Below, one piece after another: positions 6,814 through 14,630 of a stretch of 19,604 bases of DNA (positions within the stretch are counted from its first letter, which is position 1; each line of letters starts with the position of its first letter). Source of the stretch: Desulfobacterales bacterium. Its GTDB lineage: Bacteria > Desulfobacterota > Desulfobacteria > Desulfobacterales > C00003060. Where the stretch lies: NCBI GenBank assembly GCA_030629475.1, contig DAOVOU010000003.1, forward strand, positions 1 through 19,604, given 5' to 3'. The position numbers and the translations under genes were made by a program. Below the pieces are notes generated by a model that did not search any database, was not told the DNA's origin, and was given only the letters and a program-made list of their open reading frames with translations.

Positions 6814-8061
6814 GTGCTTAAAGCTCCTCTGGCCGGTATATACCATGGTCGCACCGGCCTCATTGCACGCCTCTATGGACTGGTAGTCGTTTAGGGAGCC
6901 ACCGGGGTGGATCACGGTGGAGATCCCTTCACGGAGGCCTACATCCACGCCATCCCGGAATGGGAAAAAGGCGTCGCTCACCATGGCAGCCCCGATCAAG
7001 CCGCCCTTTTCTTGGGCCACCCTGTTGTCGATCTCTTTTTTCTTTTCCTCATCCGCAAGCTCATTGTACGGAATGTTTAGCTCCTCAAAGCAATAGCGGT
7101 CTGCAAGCTTCCGGTATGCCTTGTCCCTGGCAATTTCCGCCACGCCCACACGGTCCTGTTCACCGGTTCCGATTCCCACGGTCACCTCGTTTTTGACATA
7201 TATTACCGAGTTGGATGTGATCCCGGACTCCACCAGCCAGCCGAACAGCATGTCAGCATATTCCTGGTCGGTCGGTTCCCGCTTGATGCGGTAAGTCTTG
7301 CCCTTATAATCACATTCGGCCAGCTTGAGGTCCTCTTTGGTACGAGCCTGCGGCACAAAAGACCATTGGGCTATGATGCCACCGTCAATCAAGCTCTTGA
7401 ACTCTACAAAGCGTTCGCCTACAAAGGTCTGCAAGCGGCCAATATTCGCAATTCTGATGACCCGTAGGTTTTTGGTTGCGGCAAAGACATCCATGACCCC
7501 ATCTTCAAAATCCGGGGCCACTACCACCTCGGCGTATTGCTTGGTGATGGCCTCGGCCGTGGCCTTGTCTACCGGACAGTTCAGGGCAATACAGCCACCA
7601 AAAGCTGCCACACGGTCGGCAATGTTGGCTTTGATGTATGCCTCCGCAAGGGAATCGGCTCTGGCAACCCCACAGGGATTGTTGTGCTTGACAATGACGA
7701 TGGTCGGCTTGTCCGTGAAGTACCTCAAGATGTTCATGGAATTGTCTGCGTCGGTCAAGTTGGTCTTTCCGGGATGCTTTCCTGATTGCAACAATTCGAT
7801 ATCAGAGGCCAGATATCGGCCAGGCTGAATGGTTTGGCTTTCGCCCAGGACCAGATTGCCATTGACCAACTTGTAAAGAGCAGCCTCCTGACCAGGGTTC
7901 TCCCCGTACCTCAGGCCTTTTTGGACATCATCGACTACCCACACCACCTTTTCGTAGAAAAGGGTTTGGCGCTTGACATCATCCACAAACGATATCTCCA
8001 TCTTTGGAGGAAAGTGGTCATCCATAATGGTTCTGTACATTTTCTTGAGATCTTGAGCCAT
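6811..8061 (-). CDS. purH: AICAR transformylase (stand-alone half of PurH)
   Basis: 416 aa from ATG 8061. The enzyme transfers a formyl group from 10-formyl-tetrahydrofolate to AICAR, giving FAICAR (penultimate step of IMP synthesis). Evidence: RYGENPGQEAALY (residues 51-63), KHNNPCGVA with Lys125-His126 of the catalytic motif, AFGGCIALN, SDAFFPFRDGVDVG, PGGSLNDYQSIEA and the C-terminal TGQRSFKH. The N-terminal IMP cyclohydrolase domain of ordinary PurH is missing and is encoded by the gene just upstream, ending 4 bp before this ATG; the GGAG ribosome site lies inside the end of that gene. At 416 aa it is longer than the roughly 330-residue transformylase part of E. coli PurH, with an insertion rich in Lys/Glu around residues 345-370. 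An in-frame ATG at 8163 would overlap the cyclohydrolase gene and is rejected. The stop codon comes from the end of a MITE-like element. Confidence 0.93.
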   Translation of the reverse strand: MAQDLKKMYRTIMDDHFPPKMEISFVDDVKRQTLFYEKVVWVVDDVQKGLRYGENPGQEAALYKLVNGNLVLGESQTIQPGRYLASDIELLQSGKHPGKTNLTDADNSMNILRYFTDKPTIVIVKHNNPCGVARADSLAEAYIKANIADRVAAFGGCIALNCPVDKATAEAITKQYAEVVVAPDFEDGVMDVFAATKNLRVIRIANIGRLQTFVGERFVEFKSLIDGGIIAQWSFVPQARTKEDLKLAECDYKGKTYRIKREPTDQEYADMLFGWLVESGITSNSVIYVKNEVTVGIGTGEQDRVGVAEIARDKAYRKLADRYCFEELNIPYNELADEEKKKEIDNRVAQEKGGLIGAAMVSDAFFPFRDGVDVGLREGISTVIHPGGSLNDYQSIEACNEAGATMVYTGQRSFKH

Positions 8062-8065
8062 TGTA

Positions 8066-8752
8066 TTAATCCTCCATAACTTGATAACAGGTTTGTACGT
8101 TCCCAAAAGATTCTTTTGCCAGAAAATCTGCAATATGGCGGTCATATACGGCGGTGTGTTCAAAGGCCTTTTTGGCCAGCTCGTATCGAAGTTCGAGAGA
8201 GATCTTGCCGCTGTTTGCCCTCATGTCAGAAATGATCTTCGGATAATCGACAGGGTCCACAACCGCTCCAACCCGAATGAAATTCTTTGCCGAAGCCCTT
8301 ATCATACAGGGGCCGCCAATGTCGATATTCCCCCTTGCCTGTTCCACAGTAACGCCCTCTTTGGATATGGTTTCCTTAAAGGGATAAAGGTTAACCACAA
8401 CCATATCTATGGGAAGTGCCCCTGTCCTCTCAAGGTCCTGCTGGTGGGCATCATTATATGTCTCTGTGAGCAGACCAAGGTAAATCTTAAAATCGAGCGT
8501 CTTGACCAGCCCTCCCTGGGTTTCCGGCTGTCCGGTATAATCAGAGACAGGGGTTAGACACGAAGAAGCCCGATCAGCGAGGATCTGGTTGATCCTGCTA
8601 TATGTTCCACCTGTCGAAAATAGCCGTATCTCCGGGTTGATGTCCAGCAGTGATGGTATAAAGCTTTCCAGACCGCTTTTGTTGGACACACTGACAAGGA
8701 CATGCCTGACCTTGACGAACCCGTCAATCTTTTCAACGATATTGATTGCCAT
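8066..8752 (-). CDS. purH: IMP cyclohydrolase (stand-alone half of PurH)
   Basis: 228 aa from ATG 8752, chosen because AAAGGAGG lies just upstream and because MAINIVEKIDGF fits a cytoplasmic start; an upstream ATG at 8797 would put repeat sequence into the protein. The enzyme closes the ring of FAICAR to give IMP. MGS-like fold with SVSNKSGLESF, LFSTGGT, VVVNLYPF and GNIDIGGPCMIRASAKNF. The usual GRVKTLHP motif reads GLVKTLDF here, so the arginine often considered important is a leucine while the lysine is kept. This suggests a divergent subtype, not a simple break of a bifunctional gene. It is translationally coupled to the transformylase gene. It is transcribed divergently from the ABC operon, with a GGAATGCGG repeat starting a few bases upstream of its ribosome site. 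Confidence 0.92.
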   Translation of the reverse strand: MAINIVEKIDGFVKVRHVLVSVSNKSGLESFIPSLLDINPEIRLFSTGGTYSRINQILADRASSCLTPVSDYTGQPETQGGLVKTLDFKIYLGLLTETYNDAHQQDLERTGALPIDMVVVNLYPFKETISKEGVTVEQARGNIDIGGPCMIRASAKNFIRVGAVVDPVDYPKIISDMRANSGKISLELRYELAKKAFEHTAVYDRHIADFLAKESFGNVQTCYQVMED

Positions 8753-8769
8753 GACGCCTCCTTTGCATT

Positions 8770-8950
8770 GCGGAATGCGGAAGGTTATATGAAACATGGT
8801 GAAACGAAACCATAGTCCTCAATTCCGGCTTGTCCGGGTTACGGAATTTGGGTATACTTTTCACAAAACCGATTGCATCGTCAAGCTGTTTTTGCGTCCA
8901 ATTTACTGGTTGACTTCCAATTTCAATTCCGCATTCCGCATTCCGCATTG
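8770..8950. repeat. GGAATGCGG-type inverted repeat element between purH and the ABC operon
   Basis: GCGGAATGCGGAA (8770-8782) is the exact reverse complement of 8927-8939, and the right arm continues as tandem CCGCATT units to 8950. The enclosed 144 bp has an open frame on the minus strand but no ribosome site and no gene that I recognise. Same family as 5044-5209. Confidence 0.75.
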
Positions 8951-8968
8951 ATTCACAATGATCCCCTA

Positions 8969-8996
8969 TTGACAAAGCAGGGCTATGCATTATGTT
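8969..8996 (+). promoter_or_regulatory. Sigma70-like promoter for the ABC/DUF4340/dnaJ operon
   Basis: TTGACA at 8969-8974, 16-bp spacer, TATGTT at 8991-8996. Transcription would begin near 9003, which excludes the ATG at 8985 and supports the start at 9027. Confidence 0.5.
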
Positions 8997-9026
8997 AAAA
9001 GATTACTTTATCTTTGCAGTAAGCCT

Positions 9027-9968
9027 ATGATTGAAGTTGATCACCTGACCAAGTATTTTGGCCCTGTTCCAGCCGTTCTGGACGTGTCCTTTCGAGTAGA
9101 AAAGGGGGAGATCGTTGGATTTCTCGGGCCTAATGGTGCTGGCAAGACCACAACGATTCGAATGCTCAATGGATTTTTCCCGCCCACATCCGGCTCTGCG
9201 TGTATCGACGGCCTGGACGTATTTGACCGCTCCCTGGATATTCGGAAGCGGCTCGGATACCTCCCCGAACACGTTCCCCTGTACAAGGAGATGAGAACCG
9301 AGGCCTATCTCGGGTTCGTAGCCGAAGTCAAAGGCGTGCCGGCGAGGCAGCGCCAAAGCGAGGTGGACCGGGTCATAGACCAGTGCGGGCTGCAATCCGT
9401 ACGCAAGAAGTTTCTGGGCAACCTATCCAAGGGATTTCAACAAAGGGTTGGTATTGCCCAGGCGATTTTGAATGATCCTGACGTTCTGATCCTGGATGAG
9501 CCCACGATCGGCCTTGACCCCAAACAAATCATAGAGATCCGGGAGTTGATAAAGAGTTTTGCAGGATACAAGACCGTCATCCTGAGCAGTCACATCCTTC
9601 CCGAGGTGAGCATGATCTGTCAAAGGGTTGTGATCATCAATGAGGGACGGATCGTAGCTGAAGACACCCCGGAACGACTGACTGGCAAGGATAAGAGAAA
9701 GGTCGCTCTGGAGGTAAAGGGCCCTGAGGCCGAGGTCCTGGCAAGGCTTCGTACTGTGCCAGGCGTTGTCGCAGCTTCTGCCGAGGCCCGGCCTACAGAC
9801 CACGCAGGCCGTTACGTGGTGGAGATGGGGCAGGGCGAGGATGTTCGAGATGCGATAGCTCAATCGATTGTGGCTGCAGGATGGTCGCTCCTTGAAATCC
9901 ACACGCTCCGTCCAAGCCTGGAAGATGTTTTTATCCGTCTTGTAACCGAGGAGCAAGGCAGGGGATGA
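9027..9968 (+). CDS. ABC transporter ATP-binding protein, GldA-like
   Basis: 313 aa from ATG 9027 (MIEVDHLTKYFG, the usual family start). An earlier in-frame ATG (8985) lies inside the predicted promoter. Cytoplasmic ATPase that powers the permease encoded next. Walker A GPNGAGKTT (residues 34-42), signature LSKGFQQRVGIAQ, Walker B VLILDEPTIGLDP, H-loop SSHILPEV. After the ATPase core (about 220 residues) there is the C-terminal extension typical of ABC-2 exporter ATPases (DUF4162-like; ends with LEDVFIRLVTEE). It overlaps the permease gene by 4 bp. The combination with a GldG-type protein points to the GldA/F/G-like family, which also occurs in bacteria that do not glide; the substrate is unknown. 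Confidence 0.93.
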   Translation: MIEVDHLTKYFGPVPAVLDVSFRVEKGEIVGFLGPNGAGKTTTIRMLNGFFPPTSGSACIDGLDVFDRSLDIRKRLGYLPEHVPLYKEMRTEAYLGFVAEVKGVPARQRQSEVDRVIDQCGLQSVRKKFLGNLSKGFQQRVGIAQAILNDPDVLILDEPTIGLDPKQIIEIRELIKSFAGYKTVILSSHILPEVSMICQRVVIINEGRIVAEDTPERLTGKDKRKVALEVKGPEAEVLARLRTVPGVVAASAEARPTDHAGRYVVEMGQGEDVRDAIAQSIVAAGWSLLEIHTLRPSLEDVFIRLVTEEQGRG

Positions 9969-10732
9969 GAAGTTTTTATGCCATTTTGAAGCGGGAATTA
10001 TACGTCTATTTTTCATCCCCCATTGCTTATGTGGTGGTGACTATTTTTCTCCTTCTTTCGGGTTGGTTTTTTTACAGTGCCTTTGCCTATTTCAGCATGA
10101 TCAGCGTGCAGGCCACGAGGATGCCAGGGGCTGGGGGGATCAATGTGACAGAGATGGTGTTGCATCCCACATTCGGTAACATGAGTGTCATCATGCTCTT
10201 GATGATGCCCCTTTTGACCATGCGTCTTTTTGCCGAAGAGAAGAAGGCGGGTACTCTTGAATTGATGCTGAGCTATCCGGTCCGTGAGACCGAGTTGCTG
10301 TTTGGAAAGTTTACCGCATGTATGGTGATCTTTTTGATCATGCTTGCCCTGACCTGGCTCTATCCATTCCTTTTGTGGTTGTATGCCGAGCCTGACATCG
10401 GTCCTGTCGTCACGGGTTATCTGGGGCTTTTTTTGATGGGGACCGCCTTTATCGCCCTTGGGCTTATGGTATCTTCTGTTACAGAAAACCAGATTGTGGC
10501 TGCAGCTATTTCCTTTGGGGCGATCCTGATGTTCTGGCTTATTGGCTGGGCTGAGACCTTTGCGGGACCTTCTCTGGGGAAGGTCCTTTCCCATATTTCG
10601 CTGCTTGAACATTTTGAAAGTTTTTCAAAGGGTGTGATCGATACCCGGGACATTATTTATTATGTCAACTTTAACATCTTGTTCCTCTTTATGACCATGC
10701 GATCCCTGGAGTCGAAAAGATGGCGCGGATAG
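9965..10732 (+). CDS. ABC-2 type permease, GldF-like
   Basis: 255 aa integral membrane protein with about six hydrophobic segments, near residues 15-40, 70-85, 108-130, 143-165, 173-195 and 230-245 (approximate). The N-terminus AILKRELYVYFSSPIAYVV and the cytoplasmic loop RLFAEEKKAGTLELMLSYPV are typical of the ABC-2/GldF family, where the loop contacts the ATPase. ATG 9965 overlaps the stop of the ATPase gene (ATGA), and the end overlaps the next gene by 13 bp, so the three are translated together. Confidence 0.92.
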   Translation: MRSFYAILKRELYVYFSSPIAYVVVTIFLLLSGWFFYSAFAYFSMISVQATRMPGAGGINVTEMVLHPTFGNMSVIMLLMMPLLTMRLFAEEKKAGTLELMLSYPVRETELLFGKFTACMVIFLIMLALTWLYPFLLWLYAEPDIGPVVTGYLGLFLMGTAFIALGLMVSSVTENQIVAAAISFGAILMFWLIGWAETFAGPSLGKVLSHISLLEHFESFSKGVIDTRDIIYYVNFNILFLFMTMRSLESKRWRG

Positions 10733-12369
10733 AGCAAGCAAAATTGTTCCCCGGCCTGGGATATGCAGGGTTCATTATCATCCTGGCCACGGCCATAGCC
10801 TACGGCATGATACCTGCCGCGCAACGGTATACCTGGGTCGGATGGATCGTTGGTCTTCTGTGTCTGGTTGCTTATGTGGTTGGCAGTTTTGCCACCATCC
10901 GAGACTATTTCAAGAGGCGATCAACCCGGCATGGGGCCAGTGCCCTCATTCTGGTTTTACTTGTGTTGGGCATTCTGGTCATTGTGGAAGCCATTTCCGC
11001 CAGGCACAGTGCGCGATTCGACCTGACAGCCGGCAAGAGATTCACCCTTTCAGAACAGACACTAAAAGTACTAAAGAACCTGGAAAAGCCGGTCCGCGTC
11101 ACAGCCTTCTACCAGGAGGCGCCACCTGAGGCCGAAGGGGCCAGGGGCCTCCTTGACCAGTACGCTTATGCCTCCCGGAGGTTCTCCTTTGAGTTTGTGG
11201 ATCCTGATCGGTTCCCGGGAAAGGCGAGACGTTACAAGATCACTGCTTACGGCACCCTGGTGCTGGAGACAGATACCCGGGAGGAGAAGATAACCCTGGC
11301 CACCGAGCAAGAGCTGACAAACGTCCTGTTGCGAGTAACGCGAAAAGGGGAAAAGGTCATTTATTTCATGACCGGACACAATGAAAAATCGACCGAGGAC
11401 TATGGGAAGGACGGTTACACCGGAGTAAAGAAGGCCATAGAGGACCAAAACTATGTGGTGCGAGACCTTCTTCTGATGCGAGCCGAGGAGGTACCGGCAG
11501 ACGCCTCTGTACTCATCATTGCAGGACCCAAGAAAGCCTTTTTCCATGAAGAAATTTCCACCCTGAAGCGCTTCATTGATCAGGCGGGGCATGTCTTGAT
11601 CCTCATCGATCCGGAAACCGATACCGGCCTGAAAGGGTTTTTGAAATCGTGGGGCATTGAGGTGGGCCAGGACGTGATTGTGGATAAGCTGAGTAGGCTC
11701 TTTGGAGCCGATTATCTGACCCCCATTGTCTCCCAGTATGCTGGTTACCACCCCATCACCGAGAATTTCAATACAGCATCTTTTTTTCCTTTTGCCAGGT
11801 CGATCAGGGTGGCCGAGGAAGTGCCTCCGAACGTGGAAAACACAGAGTTGGTCCGGACAGGGCCAAGTAGTTGGGCTGAGACGGATCTTGTAATGCTCAA
11901 GAAAGGCGAGGCCTCCTTTGACCGCCAGAGGGATACCATGGGACCCATTCCGGTGGCCGTGGTCTCGACCATCAAGCACGAAACCAAGGAAGCAGAAGGG
12001 GAGGGTTTGGCCTCCGGCCCGGAGGGGTCCACGCCCCGGAGGGGAGGGGGTGAAGACAAGGCGGAAGAGTCTGATGACAAAAAGGATGCTCCAAGGCCAG
12101 CGAGAATTGTCGTGTTTGGAGATTCCGACTTTGCCGGCAATGCCTATGTGAACTTATCCGGTAACCGGGATCTTTTCATGAACGCCCTGAGCTGGTTGGC
12201 CGAAGAAGAGGATCTCATTGCCATTCGCCCGAAAAAGCGAGAAGGCCAACCTGTGGTCCTCTCATATACTCAGGGCCGGGTCATATTCTGGGCTTCAGTG
12301 GTGCTGCTACCCGGAGCAGTGCTGGTCTTTGGTATTGTCGTTTTGCGCCTTAGAAGAATCGCCAGATGA
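10720..12369 (+). CDS. GldG-like membrane-anchored component of the ABC system
   Basis: 549 aa. Three hydrophobic segments at the N-terminus (about residues 12-30, 38-58 and 72-92) and one near the C-terminus (about 518-541) enclose a large extracytoplasmic region of the GldG/ABC-type uncharacterised transport family (PF09822-like): FDLTAGKRFTLSEQT, PVRVTAFYQE, FVDPDRFPGKA, VIYFMTGHNEKS, VLIIAGPKK and VVFGDSDFAGNAY. The last strand is preceded by a low-complexity Glu/Asp/Lys/Gly-rich linker (about residues 423-460) encoded by GC-rich palindromic DNA. It is probably the periplasmic part of the exporter; the transported material is not known. It overlaps the permease gene by 13 bp and the DUF4340 gene by 4 bp. 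Confidence 0.9.
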   Translation: MARIEQAKLFPGLGYAGFIIILATAIAYGMIPAAQRYTWVGWIVGLLCLVAYVVGSFATIRDYFKRRSTRHGASALILVLLVLGILVIVEAISARHSARFDLTAGKRFTLSEQTLKVLKNLEKPVRVTAFYQEAPPEAEGARGLLDQYAYASRRFSFEFVDPDRFPGKARRYKITAYGTLVLETDTREEKITLATEQELTNVLLRVTRKGEKVIYFMTGHNEKSTEDYGKDGYTGVKKAIEDQNYVVRDLLLMRAEEVPADASVLIIAGPKKAFFHEEISTLKRFIDQAGHVLILIDPETDTGLKGFLKSWGIEVGQDVIVDKLSRLFGADYLTPIVSQYAGYHPITENFNTASFFPFARSIRVAEEVPPNVENTELVRTGPSSWAETDLVMLKKGEASFDRQRDTMGPIPVAVVSTIKHETKEAEGEGLASGPEGSTPRRGGGEDKAEESDDKKDAPRPARIVVFGDSDFAGNAYVNLSGNRDLFMNALSWLAEEEDLIAIRPKKREGQPVVLSYTQGRVIFWASVVLLPGAVLVFGIVVLRLRRIAR

Positions 12370-13301
12370 ATGGAAAAAAAATAGCCTTTTTTTCGACTAT
12401 TCTGCTCCTGCTGGTGGGTTTCTATTATTTCTATGAGGTCCGCTATACAGGAAAACAGAAAGAAAGGGCTGCCTCATCCAGGAAGGTTTTGAAGATCAAA
12501 GACGAGAACATTGAATGTGTGCGCATTAAGAAGCCCAAGGAGACGGTAGTGCTCGAAAAAAGGGACAACGAGTGGTTTTTGGCAGGACCGGTCAAGGCCC
12601 TGGCTGATACGTGGGCGGTTGACCATATCATCAATACACTGGCAAACGGAACCTGGGAGCGAGAAGTCAGCCCGCTTCCCAGGGATCTGGCCGACTTTGG
12701 TCTTGTCGATCCTGAGATAGAGGTAGCGCTTTCCGGCAAAGGGCTCTCTGAGCCCTGCAAGGTCCTGATAGGGGCAGAAAATCCCACCGGAAATATGCGG
12801 TACGTCAGGGTGGATCAGGAGGAAAGAGTGCTCCTCGTATATGCTCGCTTCAAAGACGCTTTGGACAAGAGCCCTGATGATCTCCGTGACAAGCATATTC
12901 TTCGATTTGAGGAAGACGAGGCTTTCAAGATCGTGTGGCGTGCTGATGAGAAGACCTTTGTGGCTGAGAAGAAAGAGAATAAATGGGTGCTGGTCGAGCC
13001 TGCTGGTGAAGAGATCACGGAGAGTGAAATCAAGAGCCTTGTTTGGCGACTGGAAGGCCTGAAGTTCAAAAAAATATATGAAAAACCAGAGCATCCCCTT
13101 TCATATTACAGCCTGGACAAACCGTATGGCATGATTAAACTTATGGATCAGGAGAAGCAGTTTATTGGGGACCTGGGCTTCGGGATGAGAAAAGAGCCCA
13201 CGGTTTCTTACTATGCAAAGGCTGAGGGGAGCAACACGGTCTATGAGCTTTCTTACGACTTTGTGAAGGATCTTCCAGAGCCCGAGAAACAAAAAAAATA
13301 A
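12366..13301 (+). CDS. DUF4340 domain protein, N-terminally membrane-anchored
   Basis: 311 aa. One hydrophobic segment at residues about 5-23 (IAFFSTILLLLVGFYYFYE), then a soluble region of repeated beta-rich units typical of DUF4340: KIKDENIECVRIKK, VVLEKRDNEWFL, and a second copy around FKIVWRADEKTFVAEKKENKWVL. ATG overlaps the stop of the GldG-like gene (ATGA). In other genomes DUF4340 genes often follow gldG-like genes (family knowledge), so it is likely the outer partner of the same complex. The molecular function is unknown. Confidence 0.88.
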   Translation: MNGKKIAFFSTILLLLVGFYYFYEVRYTGKQKERAASSRKVLKIKDENIECVRIKKPKETVVLEKRDNEWFLAGPVKALADTWAVDHIINTLANGTWEREVSPLPRDLADFGLVDPEIEVALSGKGLSEPCKVLIGAENPTGNMRYVRVDQEERVLLVYARFKDALDKSPDDLRDKHILRFEEDEAFKIVWRADEKTFVAEKKENKWVLVEPAGEEITESEIKSLVWRLEGLKFKKIYEKPEHPLSYYSLDKPYGMIKLMDQEKQFIGDLGFGMRKEPTVSYYAKAEGSNTVYELSYDFVKDLPEPEKQKK

Positions 13302-13308
13302 GCAAACG

Positions 13309-14403
13309 ATGACGAATAGACGAAACTACTACGAGATCCTCGGTGTTAACCACAATGCGGGTGAAGATGAAATCAAGGCAAAGTACCGAAAGCTCGCCTT
13401 GAAGTACCACCCGGACCGAAACCAGGGTAATAAAGAGGCGGAAGAGAAATTCAAGGAAGCTGCTGAGGCTTATGAGGTACTTAGGGATTCCCAGAAAAGA
13501 AACATTTATGACAACTATGGGCATCAGGGTCTTCAAGGGACAGGCTTTTCCGGGTTCCGTGGATTCGAAGATATATTCTCAAGCTTCAGCGACATCTTTG
13601 ATAACTTCTTTGGCTTCGGGGGCGGCATGCGCTCCAGGACAGCAGCACGCCGGGGGGTGGATCTTAGATATGACATGAGCATCAGCTTTATCGATGCTGC
13701 CTTTGGTACGGATACCGAGATCGAAATTGAAAGACTCCAAAGCTGTCCCACCTGCCAGGGTACGGGATGCGAACCCGGAACCTATCTGGAGGTCTGCCGG
13801 CAGTGCGGCGGAACAGGGCAGATCAGCCGAAGCCAGGGTTTTTTCAGTATCAGGACCACGTGTCCGCTTTGTCGTGGCGAGGGTCGGAGTATAACCCACC
13901 CCTGTCCTGATTGCCGCGGGACAGGGCAAGTTGAGCGTAGACAGAAGGTTTCTGTGAAGATACCCGCTGGAGTCGATACTGGTACAAGGTTGCGACTTTC
14001 CGGTGAAGGGGAAAGCGGTAACCGGGGCGGGCCACCCGGAGACCTGTATGTATTCATCAATGTGAAGCCCCATAACTTCTTCAAGCGCAACAACAATGAT
14101 ATCATCTGCCAGGTTCCTATCTCCTTTGTCCAGGCAGCGCTTGGTGCTGATATCGATGTGCCAACCCTGACAGGAGAAAAGAAGCTCCACATCCCCAAGG
14201 GGAGCCAGCCGGGCGATGTCTTTCGGTTCAAGGGCGAAGGAATCCCCTCTCTAAGGGGCTATGGACGGGGGGATCAGATTATGCAGGTGCTGGTAAAGAC
14301 GCCTACCGGTCTCACCAAGAAACAGGAAGCCCTCCTGAAAGAGTTTGCCGAATTGGAGTTCTCCAAGCTATCCACGAAGATCAAGAAGATGTTTAAACAT
14401 TGA
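13309..14403 (+). CDS. dnaJ: Chaperone DnaJ (Hsp40)
   Basis: 364 aa co-chaperone that delivers unfolded proteins to DnaK and stimulates its ATPase. J domain (residues 5-70) with HPD at 34-36; Gly/Phe-rich region about 71-110; zinc-binding domain with four CxxCxGxG-type motifs (Cys146/149, 163/166, 185/188, 199/202), so two zinc sites are complete; C-terminal substrate-binding domain (VKIPAGVDTGTRLRLSGEGE, LHIPKGSQPGDVFRFKGEG). It starts only 7 bp after the DUF4340 gene, without a clear Shine-Dalgarno, so it may depend on the ABC operon for expression. It is not next to dnaK or grpE here, so it could be a secondary copy. A composite repeat lies directly downstream and may serve as the end of transcription. 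Confidence 0.96.
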   Translation: MTNRRNYYEILGVNHNAGEDEIKAKYRKLALKYHPDRNQGNKEAEEKFKEAAEAYEVLRDSQKRNIYDNYGHQGLQGTGFSGFRGFEDIFSSFSDIFDNFFGFGGGMRSRTAARRGVDLRYDMSISFIDAAFGTDTEIEIERLQSCPTCQGTGCEPGTYLEVCRQCGGTGQISRSQGFFSIRTTCPLCRGEGRSITHPCPDCRGTGQVERRQKVSVKIPAGVDTGTRLRLSGEGESGNRGGPPGDLYVFINVKPHNFFKRNNNDIICQVPISFVQAALGADIDVPTLTGEKKLHIPKGSQPGDVFRFKGEGIPSLRGYGRGDQIMQVLVKTPTGLTKKQEALLKEFAELEFSKLSTKIKKMFKH

Positions 14404-14430
14404 AGTGGGAACAACTGGCTTCGCCCCCGA

Positions 14431-14630
14431 TTGGAATATTGGAATATTGGAATATTGGAATACTGGAATGACGGGTTTAGAGGAAGAAAAAAAGATTAAA
14501 TATGATTTATTCCGCTTTTATCACCCAATATTCCATTATTCCACCATTCCATCATTCCACGTGGATGGCACAAATAAGCCGTCACTAAAACCTCCTTGAT
14601 TTCATTAAGTTGTAGAAATTCCGAAACGAA
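14431..14630 (+). repeat. Intergenic composite repeat, copy C (complete)
   Basis: Left arm of TTGGAATA units (14431-14475), purine/AT-rich spacer, right arm of ATTCCA units (14524-14561), then a tail with GGCACAAA, CACTAAAA and AAGTTGTAGAAATTCCG. The arms are complementary (ATATTGG/CCAATAT). It lies between the convergent dnaJ and YchF-like genes, and the tail runs into the YchF-like gene, encoding its last residues and stop. It could act as a two-way transcription terminator. Confidence 0.75.

Noticed and set aside
8062..8163. N-terminal extension of the AICAR transformylase to an ATG at 8163
   Set aside because: It would overlap the cyclohydrolase coding end in another frame; ATG 8061 has a GGAG site at the right distance.
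8733..8990. 85-codon minus-strand frame upstream of the IMP cyclohydrolase gene
   Set aside because: It overlaps the promoter of the ABC operon, runs through the repeat and has no ribosome site. A segment (VNWTQKQLDDAIGFVKSI) looks somewhat protein-like, so a degraded gene cannot be fully excluded.
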